From positions 20,113,930 through 20,177,929 of the forward strand of contig OZ026601.1 of assembly GCA_964020085.1 (NCBI GenBank): a stretch of 64,000 bases of DNA. The letters run 5' to 3'. The notes under the pieces were generated by a model. The model ran no database searches, was not told the origin of the DNA, and saw only the letters and a list, made by a program, of their open reading frames with translations. Below are positions 43,741 to 56,296 of this stretch, one piece after another. Numbering within the stretch: position 1 is the stretch's first letter; the number at the start of each line of letters is the position of its first letter. Both the position numbers and the translations under genes were made by a program. This stretch comes from Micromussa lordhowensis (taxonomy: Eukaryota; Cnidaria; Anthozoa; Scleractinia; Lobophylliidae).

Positions 43741-44544
43741 CTTCCAAAAAGGTAATCGAAACGATTACCGATTACGATACTGTTTTAAAGTTGTCATATG
43801 GTATGCACTCTTTGAAAGAACTACCGTGAATAACACAGCGTTAAATCGTTAAAAAAAAGAAAGACAACTAAACCCAGTAATTTTTTTAGTTAATATTCTC
43901 TTCATTCATTCATGAAGTGAATTGACACATTTCGAATAATTACTAACGGCCTCCCTCTGCAATCTTGGATCCCTATACAGTTAAGAACTGAAAATAACGA
44001 CAGCAGAAGCATGTTTCGTAGACTTGTTAGATACATTGAACTACCTTTTGCAGCTGTTATATCCTTCGAGAAAGCTATGCTTCCGTAACATCTACTGTGT
44101 TACACTTCGTAAGTCCGGCTAGGTTTTTCGGCCTCACATTCACACAAGATACCTAGAGCCCAGGTTCCAGCCTAGTGCATAAGTGGTAATTGTGTCTTCA
44201 GACTAGTAGTGAAAAAAGGGAGGCCTTGTTAAATTTTATCTCAGAGTGGCACGTTTCGAGTGTGGCCCGTATAATTTACACATTTAGCTTTCTGCTTCAA
44301 GCTATAGCCTCGGGTAATTGCATGTAAATATTACTGTTATTAATTAAAAATAAAACTGAAAACCTATTATTCCACTTTACAGGGAGATGCTAAAGATTGC
44401 CCAGTGTGTCCGCCACAAGCCAGCTATATATACGACAGAAAAAACATGTTGAATAAAATTTTTTTTGAAGTAAAATAACTTTCGTATCTGACTTGTTAAA
44501 TAATAAGGTAGCAGGAAATTGCAACAAAAGCTGTAGGGCAATGC

Positions 44545-44640
44545 CCGTGGAGCGAACTTTTAAGTGGGGGGGGGGGGAAGGCGAACCCGCTAGCGTGAGC
44601 CTACTAGGGGGTCCGGGGGCATTCTCCCCCGGGAAAACTT
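44545..44640. repeat. GC-rich dispersed-repeat fragment
   Basis: A G-run is followed by GGGGGTCCGGGGGCATTCTC and CCCCGGGAAAACTT. This type of GC-rich block recurs in many invertebrate genomes as part of transposon ends; here it is isolated. Confidence 0.4.
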
Positions 44641-44887
44641 GAATTAGTATTCTTCAGAAATGGCTAGAAATGCATGCAAAAAACGCTAACATTAACTTAA
44701 TTTGTAATTTTTTTCAGTGAAAAACAAAAAAAAAAACGTATTACAACCTATTATTTCAACAAAATATTCTGAAATAGATGTATTGGCTACCTTCTAAGCT
44801 GAAGCCCCCCCAGTCTCACCCTCTCCGCGGTGCCTGTAGGGAACCCCTCACCTAACATTAATTTCGTTTAAATTCCCCCCCCCCCCG

Positions 44888-45114
44888 TTGGGAAAATTAA
44901 CGTCAGCAGAGGAAGAAAACACTTTTGAAAAGTCTACATCTTTCACGAATCACAATGCCTACTGTACAGGTGTATTCCGCTTCATTGTAAAGCACATAGA
45001 GTCAGATGGAACCTCTTATATTGAATCGACTAGAAGTACTTCTCTAAAACTGCCTATAGATTCTATAGTCCCTGGAGCAAATGTGAGAAACTTTTGTATT
45101 CATCCTCGCACAAA
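44888..45114 (+). CDS. Candidate internal exon, unassigned gene
   Basis: Open plus-strand frame with GVFRFIVKHIESDGTSYIES and LPIDSIVPGANVRNFCIHPR, ending at a donor (CACAAA/GTATAC). A possible acceptor is aacgtcag at 44898-44905. It looks like real protein sequence, but I do not recognise the family. Exons at 46930-47013 and 47111-47167 may belong to the same gene. The phase does not join directly to 46930, so an exon between them would be missing or displaced by the element at 45438-46775. Confidence 0.4.
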
Positions 45115-45437
45115 GTATACTGTCTTTTTTTTTATCTATTAATCACACACCATAACTTTGATTTCAATAGTGCGCACAAGGCGAATATATAGGAAGGACA
45201 CTGTCATTATGAAAATCGTATCCTTGATTCCGTGCGCGTGGTAATTGACTTCAAGACGTTTGTTGCATATTGGTTGGTGACATGTCGGAAGTGACGAAGT
45301 AAAATGACAATAGGAGTAGCAAATGATTCGCCAATGACAATCAACCTCTGCGATCTATGGTATAAAATTGGCACACAATGTTCTCGCTAATTCATTTTGA
45401 GTTATCTACAACCAAGTTGACCAAGGGCAGGATTATA

Positions 45438-46775
45438 GCGGAGCTCCGGCGGCCCGAAGGGCCGCCACGCGGAGCCCCATAACCATATAGGAAAAAGAAA
45501 CCCATGTATGGATTTTCTCATGGTTAATCATGGACAGCGGTATTGCTCGTGGGCGCGTACGCACGACGGCGACGACAACGGTGGAGTCGCGCAAGATGGC
45601 GGCCATAAGGGGATCATAAGGGGACGTCTAAACCAAAAGGAGGCTTAATTTTTCGCGGGCTTTCTGGAGCTCAACGCGGCTACACAATATGCTAGGTCAG
45701 CTAAAGGAGTAACGTTTGTCGTGTTTACGTGGAAACAGTGGAACAGTGGAAGCAGTTTTTTTGTGTGTATCAGGTTTTGTGATTATTAACTCATTTCCGA
45801 CATCGCGGTGGAATTTTTCGTGGGAAAAATATACAGCAAATATCGAAAAAACCTTTTTTTCACTCCAAAATCATCTCAAAACATAACAAATTTACATTCG
45901 TTTGAATTGTTATTCAATGACCTTTTCAGGGCTATTTTTGCCGTCAAAATAAACATATGACCCGATTACGAAAAAACCCGGAAATTTCGCTATGCAAAGA
46001 ATTTTGTCCAAAAATACGACTTCAAAGCGATATATCTCGTTCGCGTTAACACCTAGCACACATCGATAAAGACAAAATTTGTTCCTTAACAATTCAGCTA
46101 CATCACGTTAAAATTTCAGCGAAATCGAACGAAACCAAACTTAATTAGATTTATCTTTTGGCACATCGCCCACCGCTTGCCTAGCCAAAGGAAGAGATAG
46201 TTGCCCGTAGCAACGGCAAAACATGACTGTAAGAGCAAGCAGCGTTTTGGTAAAAAAAACGCTGAATTATTGTCCGAGAGCTGAAAGTTGGATGGGCAAG
46301 TCTTTTTCGAACTAATCTCAAGTGATTTAGACGAAAAAATGACCTCGGCGGGCTACAAACGATCAAAAAAACACTTTGTAATTCAAGCCGTAATTTATTC
46401 AAAAACGTGGCGTGTTGGATTTGCACACACACAACTAAAATACAGCTGAATACAGCTTACCCTTGCCTGAAAAGCCAGCAACTGGTCCCAAATTACTTTC
46501 TTTATCCTTAGGAATGTCCTGACTTCCATCTCCGAAAGATTTAGACCGAATTTTTGGGCAAAAAAACATTTCGCCGACGACAACCGACATCGCCGTGGTT
46601 TGCATACTAATGAGCGCACTTGACAAAACTCTCCCGAGGGGGGGATATGTATCAGGTTTTGTGATTATTAAACACAAAACAGAAGGCCAAACAATATGCA
46701 GAAAACCTTGCAGCAAAGTTACAAAACTGAACTCAAAATTCAACCTTATCCTAATCGGGCTACAGGAGCTCCGCT
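45438..46775. mobile_element. Element with GCGGAGCTCC terminal inverted repeats
   Basis: AGCGGAGCTCC at 45438 and its complement AGGAGCTCCGCT ending at 46775 bracket about 1.34 kb. Next to the left end is a palindrome, GGCGGCCCGAAGGGCCGCC (45449-45467). Inside, TGTATCAGGTTTTGTGATTA occurs twice in direct orientation (about 45766 and 46649). The minus frame 46435-46743 shows no transposase motif. Confidence 0.55.
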
Positions 46776-46929
46776 TTTAGGTTGACCTAAATCTATATAT
46801 TAGACAATGGCAAGCAATGCTCAAATGTCACTACTTAGCCGTCAAAGTGGAATGGTTTGTTGTTGACTGTGCTATTTAACTAACCAAATGAAAGTAGGTC
46901 TTACATAAGATGCAATTATTCCTTTGCAG

Positions 46930-47167
46930 TTGGTAATACGAGACGAGCAGTTGTTCGACTTTGTTGAAGAGCTGGCAAATTACTTGGAGGGGATACTAGT
47001 CCAAATTGATGCGGTGAGAAGCTTTAGTACCAAACAACTATTTTCCTCACACGTGGTATAACACTGCTAAGCATTTGAAATTGCATTTTCCTTGTTTTCT
47101 CCCACTACAGGAAAGGCCGAACATGGATCACGTCCTGAGATGGTGTGGTTTACTAATGAAGAACTGA
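46930..47167 (+). CDS. Two candidate exons, unassigned gene
   Basis: Exon 46930-47013 (acceptor cctttgcag, donor GCG/GTGAGA) encodes LVIRDEQLFDFVEELANYLE and GILVQIDA. Exon 47111 onward (acceptor ccactacag) continues in phase with ERPNMDHVLRWCGLLMKN and a TGA at 47165-47167. An alternative donor at TGTG/GTTTAC (47147) would lead to an exon starting at about 47255 (NIFCHTQKTSSHKPKIADSA). No family recognised. Confidence 0.4.
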
Positions 47168-47915
47168 TTTGAAATTATTGATTTTTTCATGTCAATTGTA
47201 ATAGACCAACCATTATATGTAAGTTGGATCTTTCTCTTTCTTTCCTTTAAACAGGGAACATATTTTGTCACACGCAAAAGACTTCCTCTCACAAACCGAA
47301 GATAGCGGATAGTGCAGAAATGCTTTATACAGCCACTTGTTACGAAGGAGATAGAAGAAACTAAACAAGTGCATCTTTTAAACGAAAATGTTATAGACAT
47401 GTCCAAGTTCTTTTGTAGTAATGGCATGGAAATAATAAATACACAAGTAATGACGAATAGAGAGAGGTATGTTACTGTCGTCAACATAGGAATAGTTTTG
47501 GTGTTAAGTTTGATGCCCTATTCTTTTCCCAAAACAGGCATAAGGGTAAGGGTATAATATTCAGATCTTATCATGAGGCGGCACAGCTAGTACAAAACGA
47601 TCCATTTTGTCTCTCGCTATGTAGAAAGTAATAGAAAAAATCCGTGAATAGGTTTATAAAGGCCGATAACACATCTGTGGGAAGACAGAAACGGTTCTTT
47701 TTTTCGAGAGAATGAGACACAAATGACATATTAGTAACCTTAGAAGACAGTATGGTTGCAAAGGTATATGACCCTTAGATGACATTTTATTGCCTTATCA
47801 TTTCCTTCGTTAATGGAAGTGCAAAGGTGACATATTGGGCAGAGTGAAAGCAATACCACACATGTTTTTCAAAACAAAGAAGAAACATTTATTCCTTCCA
47901 TTGCACTACAATCAA

Positions 47916-49175
47916 TCAAGTAGAAAACTGAGATCTAACTTTAGGCAGAACTGGAGGGCGTTTTTCCCTGTGACATTTTGAAGTGTACCGATTTCTTCTA
48001 ACCACCATACGGTGATAATAAAACAAAAATCTTTCCTTGGGCATGGCACAAAGAATTTTTTTGAAACGTGCTGACCAGGAGAAAACCTGTTCTGCGACGG
48101 GAGTGTTAAGATGAGGGTTCTGCTCCTTAAACGGTTCTGGAGAAAACAGCTGGTGACATTCCTTGTTTTTATGATTACGCAAATGTAATCTGTCAATTAC
48201 TTTAGTAACTTTTAGCCAAATCTTGTCAAAAGGCGGATTCAAGGGCAGGGTCTGTCGTGCACAGAGCATTCTACACACATTACACATGTTATCGTAAGAG
48301 AGGATAAATTCTTCCCATTTGTCCTCAGGGACATCCTTCAGTCTTCTGTACAAGTAGTGTATAGCGCAAAGAAATACTTGACTGGGAGACTCCGACCTAA
48401 AAGTAAACAAAAAACAGAGAAATACATTGTAGAGAGCGTTGTACTGTCCACAGACTAGCAACAAAAAGCGCCTGGTTATTCAACTGCAACTGAAGCGGGT
48501 ACTTAAATTCAGTAAGTTAAGAAATTCGCTATTCCCTCCTTGTTATATAGATTGCAAGTAGTGGTCCTTCGGAGGAAAGCAATTTGCTAATACTGGGATC
48601 TTATTTATTAATTAGATCGCTCTGGCAAGGCACTTGACAAGCTTTACATTTACTTACAAAAACAACGGAGACCAACTTTCAATGTGGCCTCCCCCTCTGA
48701 CGAAATGCAGCAATCCCCTTGACCACTTTTGCAGGCACTTCTGATGTGCCCCGGTGTCCTTGTTACAGGCAGGCTCGGAATTCACTTCAGCCGTTCCATT
48801 AAGGTGGAGTAGCTCAGCGTGGTTAGCTATAAATTCCGTAGTGCCTGCACGTAAATTGAAAAGAAATAAACATAGCTCGACAATGCACCTTTACTAAGAA
48901 ATCGATCGTTCTTTTCATTCCTTTTATAACTCATTTCAAGCGAAGATATGACTTGCATTGTGATAAATCATGGGGGAATTTGACGTAAGGGTGTTGCATG
49001 TATAGTTTGGGCAAACGTAAAATCCTCCTAGCTCAACAATGGGACAGAAAAAGCCCAAAATGACTGTACTAGTTTAGGCATCTTTATACCTTGTTGTCTT
49101 GTGACCATAGATTGGCTGATTTCTTCTCTCACCATCTGACGAGTTTTAGTAGTACGTATTGGACAGTGGCTTCAC
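47916..49175 (-). CDS. KDZ-transposase-like gene, three readable exons
   Basis: Exons: about 49175-49090 (MVREEISQSMVTRQQ), 48844-48658 (GTTEFIANHAELL, KCLQKWSRGLLHFVRGGGHI) and 48396-47916 (LYRRLKDVPEDKW, LSYDNMCNVCRMLCARQ, KVIDRLHLRNHKNKEC, NTPVAEQVFSWSARFKKILC). Junction phases agree, with donors GTATAA and GTAAGT and acceptors ttacgtgcag and tacttttag. The YDNMC block, the NTxxxEQxFSWxxRFKK block and the terminal HRMVVRRNRY match a family common in corals and Hydra that I associate with Kyakuja-Dileera-Zisupton transposases and their Cys-cluster partners. No stop interrupts these exons. The N-terminal part is not found, so it may be partial. Confidence 0.5.
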
Positions 49176-49287
49176 ACAGCACCCGGAAGGGAATTCCTTG
49201 CTGACTGCACGACATTAGCAAGAGCGGAATTCGGAGAAAGCCCACATGTACAACGGTTATGTCAGAGCTGGGGATGTGCCATTTTCT

Positions 49288-49496
49288 CTGCAAGAAAGGT
49301 AAAAAATAGTAGTAAGATTAGGTAAGGAATAACAATTAAACAAAGCAAATATATGAAGAGGTTATTGCTATAAGGAAAATACGGTAAAAAGGAAAAGAAC
49401 ACGTCAATGAAATGCAACGAAATTAAGAGCGCGCGTAAAATAACTAATACACAACTTCAGGTAGCTGCAATAAGGAGAACTCGATTTATATTTCAG
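49288..49496. promoter_or_regulatory. Short interval between divergent genes
   Basis: Only about 210 bp of AT-rich sequence separates the most upstream minus-strand open segment (to 49287) from the plus-strand ATG at 49497, which directly follows an AG acceptor. Either a shared promoter lies here or the 5' exons overlap; no TATA box was singled out. Confidence 0.25.
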
Positions 49497-52384
49497 ATGG
49501 CAGAGTTAACCACCGCCGTTAGTGACGAAGAGGTTGTCAAACACTTAGGGAAGTTATAGTCCCTTACGTAATCGAAACACAGCTGACTGAAGGCTTGGAC
49601 AACAACATCTCCTCGCCATGTACTCAGACTTTGGCTGCTAGCAACAAGGGTAGAAGCAAATTCCTATCTAGGCAAGATTTCCTTGATAGATTCACAGATA
49701 TTCTTGAGAGGACAATGCAGGGGCTTACAAAAAAGGAGGTAAATACAAAAATGGCAGTGTCGACATGATGAAATGGAACAAAATTAAGGCCCAGTTCACA
49801 CAAGTCAGTCTGCCAACGAAAGCCGAACTATTTAGCTCTATTTGCAAACAAATTTCGGTAAATATCGACAGTTGAAGTATTGTTCGCGGCTGGCTAAACT
49901 ACAAAATAATATAACTGGTGAAAAGGCTTTTGTAATCTCTTTGCACATGTCAGCGTGTACGTGATTTCGAATAGTAAGGATGGATGGTCTTGCCCCCAGA
50001 GGTGCCTATATTGGTTATGCCATAGTGTTCAGAAAAAAATGGATGTGTACGTACACACTAACAGGAAAAAAATAAAAAAATCCGCAGATTGAAAAAGCTA
50101 GAATATAAGGGCTCCCTTGTCGGAAATAGTTTTTGGCGTTATAATGTTGACAATAGCAAAACAGGGGTCAACAAGGTATGTTAACCATAGCAAGGTATGT
50201 TTTTTCCTCAGCTATCATCGATCGTAACTCTAAGAAATACAGAACTGGGAGACGGCGAGGAGCAAGTGCTGGCAGTACGTATAGGAACACTGCACACTTT
50301 ATGCACGAGGAGAGGAATCAGGCCTATATCAGAGAAAGAAATAAGAGATAACATTGAGAAATTCAACCTAGGTAATAATAAAATTCATGGACAATGAAAT
50401 AACGGCAAGTATGACTATTACAAACCATTCTCGACACCTACATGCAAATCTACATGTGACCAAGATACGATCAAGTAATATTGATACCAGTTTTAAAATT
50501 ATCTCAACCTGTTTAGCTAACAATAAAAACATCGAATCTGTTTATATCAGCAAAATGCTTTCCCCTCTCTGAAGGAAAAGGTCAGCAGAGGAAATGTGAC
50601 CCTTACGTACTACTTGATAGGTAAGAGAAGCGGACAACACAAGTTCTACTCGCCTAGAAAGAGAAGATACTCAGCCAAGGGATGCGTCTTTTTCAAAAGG
50701 GACCTGTTTCCACCTGGATTAATAGCAGCTATTGAAAATGGTATGAAAAGGATGGTATGAAGTATTGCCTGTTGTAAACAAATAAAGGAAAAAAGTATAT
50801 TAGAGTGAACTAAAAAACGGGTTAAAGAATAATGGAAAAGGAAGTAGAAAGCAATTCTGGTTATAGTAAGAAAGTTAATGATAACAGTGCGCTGAGGTCA
50901 TGGTGTAGGCCATATTAGTACGCAAGGACATACAGACAGAACCACCATTGTACACCCAAAAAGAAATAGAAAAAAAACAACAAGATCATTAAGAAAGGAA
51001 ATAAAGAAATGAAACACAAAATAAAGAGATGAAATGTTGAATGATTTCAGTTTTGTTCATTACAGATTACAACGACGGAAAGGATGAAACAGAGCAGGAA
51101 AAGCAGAATGCGGAAATAAGCGGAAAAGGTAAAAACGGCAAGCAAATGAAATGAAACGTATGAAATAAGTGTAAGTTTGCATTTTGGAGATGGTTGATTC
51201 TGAAACAATGTAATGAACTAATAAACGAAATAACAAGTGAAAACAGTTTCATTAACAGGAGAGAGCGCAGAGAACACTGAAATAAAGCAGCTGAAGGGAA
51301 AAATTGAGAAAATGCAGAATCAGATTGATCGATTGCAAAAAAGGAAAAGAGAATTAAAGAGAATGCTGCCAAGTGGATCTCAAAAAGGTATGGAGCATGC
51401 AAAATTCTGAAGATAGAAATATCTAACAGATAGGCATTTCTACTGTGCTATAAAATATAGTACATATAGCAGGTATAATTGTATTAAAAAAAAAGTTGGC
51501 TATTTAGCTAGAATGACTAAGATAAACTAGCATAGCTATAGGCGGGCCAGTCCAATTAAGAAATGTAGGTTACTGTAAAGAGATAAAACGATGATGATCA
51601 TGAATTTGGTGGTAAGACGAGCTAGTGGCAGTTTTTGTTGAGTGAATCAGGGAATTGATTTCATTTGTTGATATGGTTTGCAACGAATTTTATCTTCAAT
51701 TACGTACAGATGATAATTCAGAAACCTCAAGCGAAGATGAAATAGAGATGGCAAAAGTAAGTAGTACTACGCAGGAGGAATTGTCATATACTCAAACAAA
51801 AAGAGGTAAGAAAAATATATATGACAAAAGATTGAAAATTATTGTGGTTTAATTTGTAAAGAAATCATGAAAACTAAAAAAACTTTCCCCTAGGAACTGA
51901 CAGCGAGCCAAAGTCAAAAAGGAGACTTTTTGAAGGGAAGACACACAAGGAAGGCAGTGCAGAGGGTATCAATGAAAGGGGTATAAGTGAAAAAGAAGCC
52001 AGGCTATCAGGAGAAAAACACCTCGGTAGCGTACGGGATGAAGGACAGGGAGGTAACAATTGTACAATGGCAAAAATTCATACCTCAATTAGGACGTAAA
52101 CTAGTCAATAATAATAACTAAAATTTCAATTTCTTTAACTTGAAAAAGATAATACTAACAAGAATGTTGCACTTTTTATAATAGCCAAAGAGATTACTAG
52201 GGAGACAAAAACTTCAGTAAAGGAAAGTTGGCAAGCGACAGGGAGGGCAAAAGAAGAGGAAGAAGGAAAAGGAGAAGAAGAAGGAGAAGGAGAAGGAGAA
52301 AGAGAAGGAGAAGGAAAAGGAAAAGGAGAAGGAGAAGGAGAAGGAGAGGGAGAGGGAGAGCTAGAGGAAAGGGCACTTTTGTAA
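49497..52384 (+). pseudogene. Eight-exon gene of unknown family with coiled coil and Glu-Gly tail
   Basis: Exons: 49497-49738 (MAELTTAVSDEEVVKHLGKL, then a one-base frameshift near 49555 into VIVPYVIETQLTEG), 50212-50371 (LSSIVTLRNTELGDGEEQVL), 50575-50740 (KFYSPRKRRYSAKGCVFFKR), 51066-51128, 51259-51387 (coiled coil KGKIEKMQNQIDRLQKRKRE), 51710-51805 (acidic, SETSSEDEIEM), 51894-52052 (Lys/Glu-rich) and 52185-52384. From the third exon on every intron is in phase 1, with GT/AG sites throughout. Exon 2 ends in phase 1 but exon 3 reads open only in phase 0, so a second one-base shift near 50620 is implied. The last exon turns into an alternating Glu/Gly run and ends RALL-stop. No known domain recognised. 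The charged, modular C-terminal half suggests a nuclear or scaffold role, which is inference. Confidence 0.5.
52253..52370 (+). repeat. Purine-only GGAGAA microsatellite, coding
   Basis: About 115 bp of GAAGGA/GGAGAA units with no pyrimidine on the plus strand over most of its length, translated as alternating Glu and Gly in the last exon of the gene at 49497-52384. Confidence 0.85.
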
Positions 52385-52680
52385 CTAAAACAGGGCACTT
52401 TAGTAACATTTTGGGGCACTTTTGTAACGACCATAGGGAACTTTCGTCACATGGGGCACTTTGGTAACTTGTGAAGGGAACTTTTGTAACGAGGTCAGGC
52501 ACTTTGGTAACATGAAAAGGAACTTTTGTAACGACCATAGGGAACTTCCGTAACATACAGTGTAGGGCACTTTGGTAACTTATGAAGGGAACTTTTGTAA
52601 CGAAGTCAGGCACTTTAGTAACGCGAAAAAGAACTTTTGTAACGAAAACGTGAACTTTAGTAACATAACTGGAAATCTTA
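52371..52680. repeat. GGNACTTTNGTAAC minisatellite
   Basis: About fourteen degenerate copies of GGGCACTTTTGTAAC-like units, 20-27 bp apart, in alternating variants (GGCACTTTGGTAAC and GGAACTTTTGTAAC). The first unit provides the last codons and the TAA stop of the upstream gene. Confidence 0.85.
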
Positions 52681-54717
52681 ATTAATTCAAATTGATATAC
52701 ATCACCACGATTTATCCGAGCAAAAAGGGTCTACTTACTTCTATAATTAATGACATTGTCAATAACTACTACCTATTACAAAAAATACACGTCCAAAAGC
52801 CGGGAGGAAGGGGATGGGGGCAGTACCTGACCCATGTTTGGAATAGGGGCTTCGCTGGAAGTTTAGCGCTGATTTCTAGTCCTGAATTTAATGATATAAT
52901 GCTGACTGATGACCAGGCACGATAACTACTGAAAAACGTTTCTGATTTCAGTTATGCTTAAAACTTGACGAGAGTCTTGAAGCCATACCCTGTTTAGGCC
53001 GACTCCAGACCCTGTTTCGTACAGACTCGCTTGAATTTCATCACCGGTTAAGGACTGAGGAGTCAAACACCACACCTTATCCAGCGGCACGTCATTGAAT
53101 GAGCCATATATAAGGAGGCCACGGGGGGAAGGGGGGTATATTTACAGTCTACATAGCTACATTGTTCCAACTGCGTTTGGTGATAAATGCATGACAACAC
53201 GGCTTCTCGAACGCGATGCAAGACATTTGTTTTATTTCTTTAATCTAGATACAGCATTTCAAACTGAATATGAACGAACTGTGTGCTGTTTAAATTTGAC
53301 TAGCTAGCGACTTGAATAGGCTGTACCATTATCGCACGGCAAATTTTTCGGAAAAGTAGACAACGATTGTTTCTTTGTTCAGGTTTATTCTAACATGGAG
53401 TCCAGTGGCGTGTTTTCCTTCGATTCCAAATAAAAATAATTTCAACCTTGGCTGGATGTGCTAAATTAATATTTGTATTCTTGGCTGGAAATCAAGTGAA
53501 ATGTAGTGGTTCTCGCAACAATTAAAGATCTCACACGAGAAAGCGCGAGTGCTTAGAAGTTGCGTCAAAACACCTGCCCAAGTTGTAACAAGAATACTAC
53601 ATGTTAATAGCCAACCTTACGATTGTTCAAGAAACTAGCTTTGAATTGATAAAGAAGCGAGGACATCACAACGTGAGGTGAGCGCGTCAATCCGAAGCCA
53701 AACATTTAAGCAAGGTAAATGTGCGTCTATAAGAGAGAAATATAATTCTCGATTTATTGCCTGTTCATGCACAGCATGTCTCCTAACGTCGAGCACAATA
53801 AATACCTGATATACTATGGGCGCTTTTATTAGTTAATAGTAGTTATGTAAACACGGCTGTCATGTTTTAGAGTATACGCATGTTTAAAGTATTTTTGAAA
53901 GGAATGAAAAAAAATACAGCCTCATCTAACACCTAGACTATGAAAATGCACGCATATAAAATGTATGTAGATTTCTGCATATTTCTGTGGAATAAGCAGT
54001 ACAGGTCGTTTTCTTCTTTGGCCATGTATTATCTAAAAAGTCTCAGGGTTGGAGGCTAGATTTTTCGAAAAGCTATGCAAAGCCTTGATTGCATCTCACC
54101 TTCCCGTCCTCTACTGCTTATTTTTATAGAATGTAGTCAAGTATGGGACGAAAAAATTAGGAGTATTTTACAAATGCCTTTTATCCATCGCGGTAATTTG
54201 GCAGGAAAGGGCATGGAGGCAGGGGGTGGGGGGGGTACAATTTGCGGCTTACAAACTGACTGTAAGTCGGTACGGACGAGTAGTAACTCAGTTTTTGTGA
54301 TCTTTGTTGAGAAGAAGACAGTCACGAAGAAAATCGTCATTTAAGTCCATAGACTACTTGGCGTAAGATTTCCATAAAAAAATAATGAAGGATCGATTTT
54401 CATGGGTGCGTGCGTATGTAGAGCATCGCTATATCGATCCGCGCGAAATAATCCCTAACCACGAGTTACTTACAAGCTACCAGTTATTACTCTAAGTTTA
54501 GATGAGTGGTGGAGTAGAGGATTTGAAGGGTACAAAAGAGAACTGTATGAAAACAATTATGTGAAATGGACTTTGACCTAGTGTTGAGTTAGTTGACTCC
54601 ACCAACACAACTCGTTCCTATGCTCTCTGTCCACTGCCTGCGATGGACTTTGACATACGGTCGAGTTAGTTGAGGCCAAAAAACTCCACTATAAAAGTCT
54701 ATCCAATTTTGAGACAC
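52681..54717. other. Non-coding stretch
   Basis: No gene supported. Near its end a GTTGAGTTAGTTGA-like motif occurs twice (about 54584 and 54662), each preceded by ATGGACTTTGAC. A G-rich run lies at 54222-54236. Confidence 0.35.
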
Positions 54718-55987
54718 ATTTGAAATTTCTAACGGTTTACAAAAACGTTTTAACGGATAGTGTCGATTTTCTGAACGCTTTTTCAAAACGTTCAAACGGT
54801 TTGGTTAACGCTTTTAACGGATGAGTGAAAATTTCTAACGTTTTACAAAAATGTTGTGTTGATTTTCTGTAAAAACATTAAACGCTTCTCAAAGTGTTTA
54901 AACAGATAGTATCGGTCTCAAACGTTTATATTTCGAAAGCAACATGTGTTTATATTTCGAAGCACCTCAACCAGGCTAAAAATACGGCCGATAAAACTTG
55001 CAAACGCTACGATTTATACTTGATGTACGAAATTCTTTTTCTTGTATAAACCGATAAAAAAATACACCGAAACAATTAGATGGTTGTGAATTTCATTTAT
55101 TACTTACCGAAAGTTGAATATGCCGGAAAGGAAATGAATTACACCAGCGAGCGCTTCGCTCCCGTGGTTTCACTGCAGTTTGCAGATCAATGTACTCCTG
55201 CGTGCTTTCGATTCTTCGATCAGCATTAAAAGGAAGCTTGTGGATAACATTTTCAAGTGTTTTCTTTCATTTCTTCAAGTCCCAGCAGTCGGCCAATTGT
55301 ATTTTAACTTCATCTTTTTCGGTTTTACAGTAATTCTTGTTTCTCGATCGATCGCAATCCATGAAAACAATCGTGCCCAGGGTTCCACGTGAGACATTGT
55401 CATAGCAACAACAACTTTGTTTGGTTCCAGGTTCCCGCAGGTTATCGAGACCAAAAAACATGGAGGAGTTCGTTCGATGGAATGGAACACAAGTGATTCA
55501 TTCATTGTTTCAACAAAATTACTATTTCTGACTCATTTTTCGATCCCTAACAGTTGCAGATGCCTAAAAAACAGAGAAGCAAATTCTTTGCACTGTTGAG
55601 CAGCATGCTGACCAAATAGTTGCATACAAAGGACTTAGAAATCATGAGTTGTTATCTTGGTGTCATTTTTATTTACAAAAGTCTGTTGACAAAAGATCGG
55701 TTGCGGAAACGTTTAATTTAATGGATTATTAAACAAACTATTTTTTTAATGCTTGTAAACGACTTGTGAAAGTGTTTTTAAACGATTTTACTAACGCTTC
55801 TAAACGACTTGTGAAAACGTTTTAAACGACTTTTTAAACGTTTGAACGGGAAGAAAAAAATTCTGACGTTTTTTTAACGCTTCTAATGATTACTTAAATC
55901 GTTTAAACGGCAACTGAACGGTTAACAAATGCTCTATACCGTTTAACGGAAAAGCGTTAGTGTATGTTTTCCCGTGGAAGGTCACAT
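54718..55987. repeat. AACG-rich repeat array ending in a conserved terminus
   Basis: Dense AACG/CGTT motifs at 54718-54930 and 55705-55960, ending to the right with the 49-bp terminus (55939-55987), the inverse of 28221-28269. The middle (54960-55700) lacks the motif. 54773-54833 matches 30140-30205. Confidence 0.7.
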
Positions 55988-56296
55988 GTGGATTGACTAT
56001 TGGCTTTGTTTTTCGAGCCAACGGAAAAAAAGGAAATCACTTTATTAGTCTGTAATTGTAATTAATTTACAAATTCTCCTACTTTAATATATAATTCCTA
56101 TTTGTAATTTTAGTTTGCTCCTTATTATATCAGTCATACCATACTTAACAATGGGAATACTGGAGTAAAGTTGTTGTTCTTGTATTACTGACAGAACATG
56201 TTGCATACCTAACTACGCTAACCTGAAAAGTTAGGGGTAGGTTCTTATGCTTTTACTGTACAATAATCCAAGTCAAATGAAGCTTATTTACTTTAG

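Noticed and set aside
52197..52613. Minus-strand 138-codon frame with VTKVP repeats and a long Leu run, looking like a membrane protein
   Set aside because: It is the antisense of the Glu-Gly coding microsatellite and the GTAAC minisatellite. The plus strand has a spliced gene with consistent phases.
28221..55987. A single 27.8-kb composite transposon bounded by the two inverted 49-bp termini
   Set aside because: Each terminus has its own AACG array with local partners, and the interior holds host-like exons. Two independent copies are simpler.
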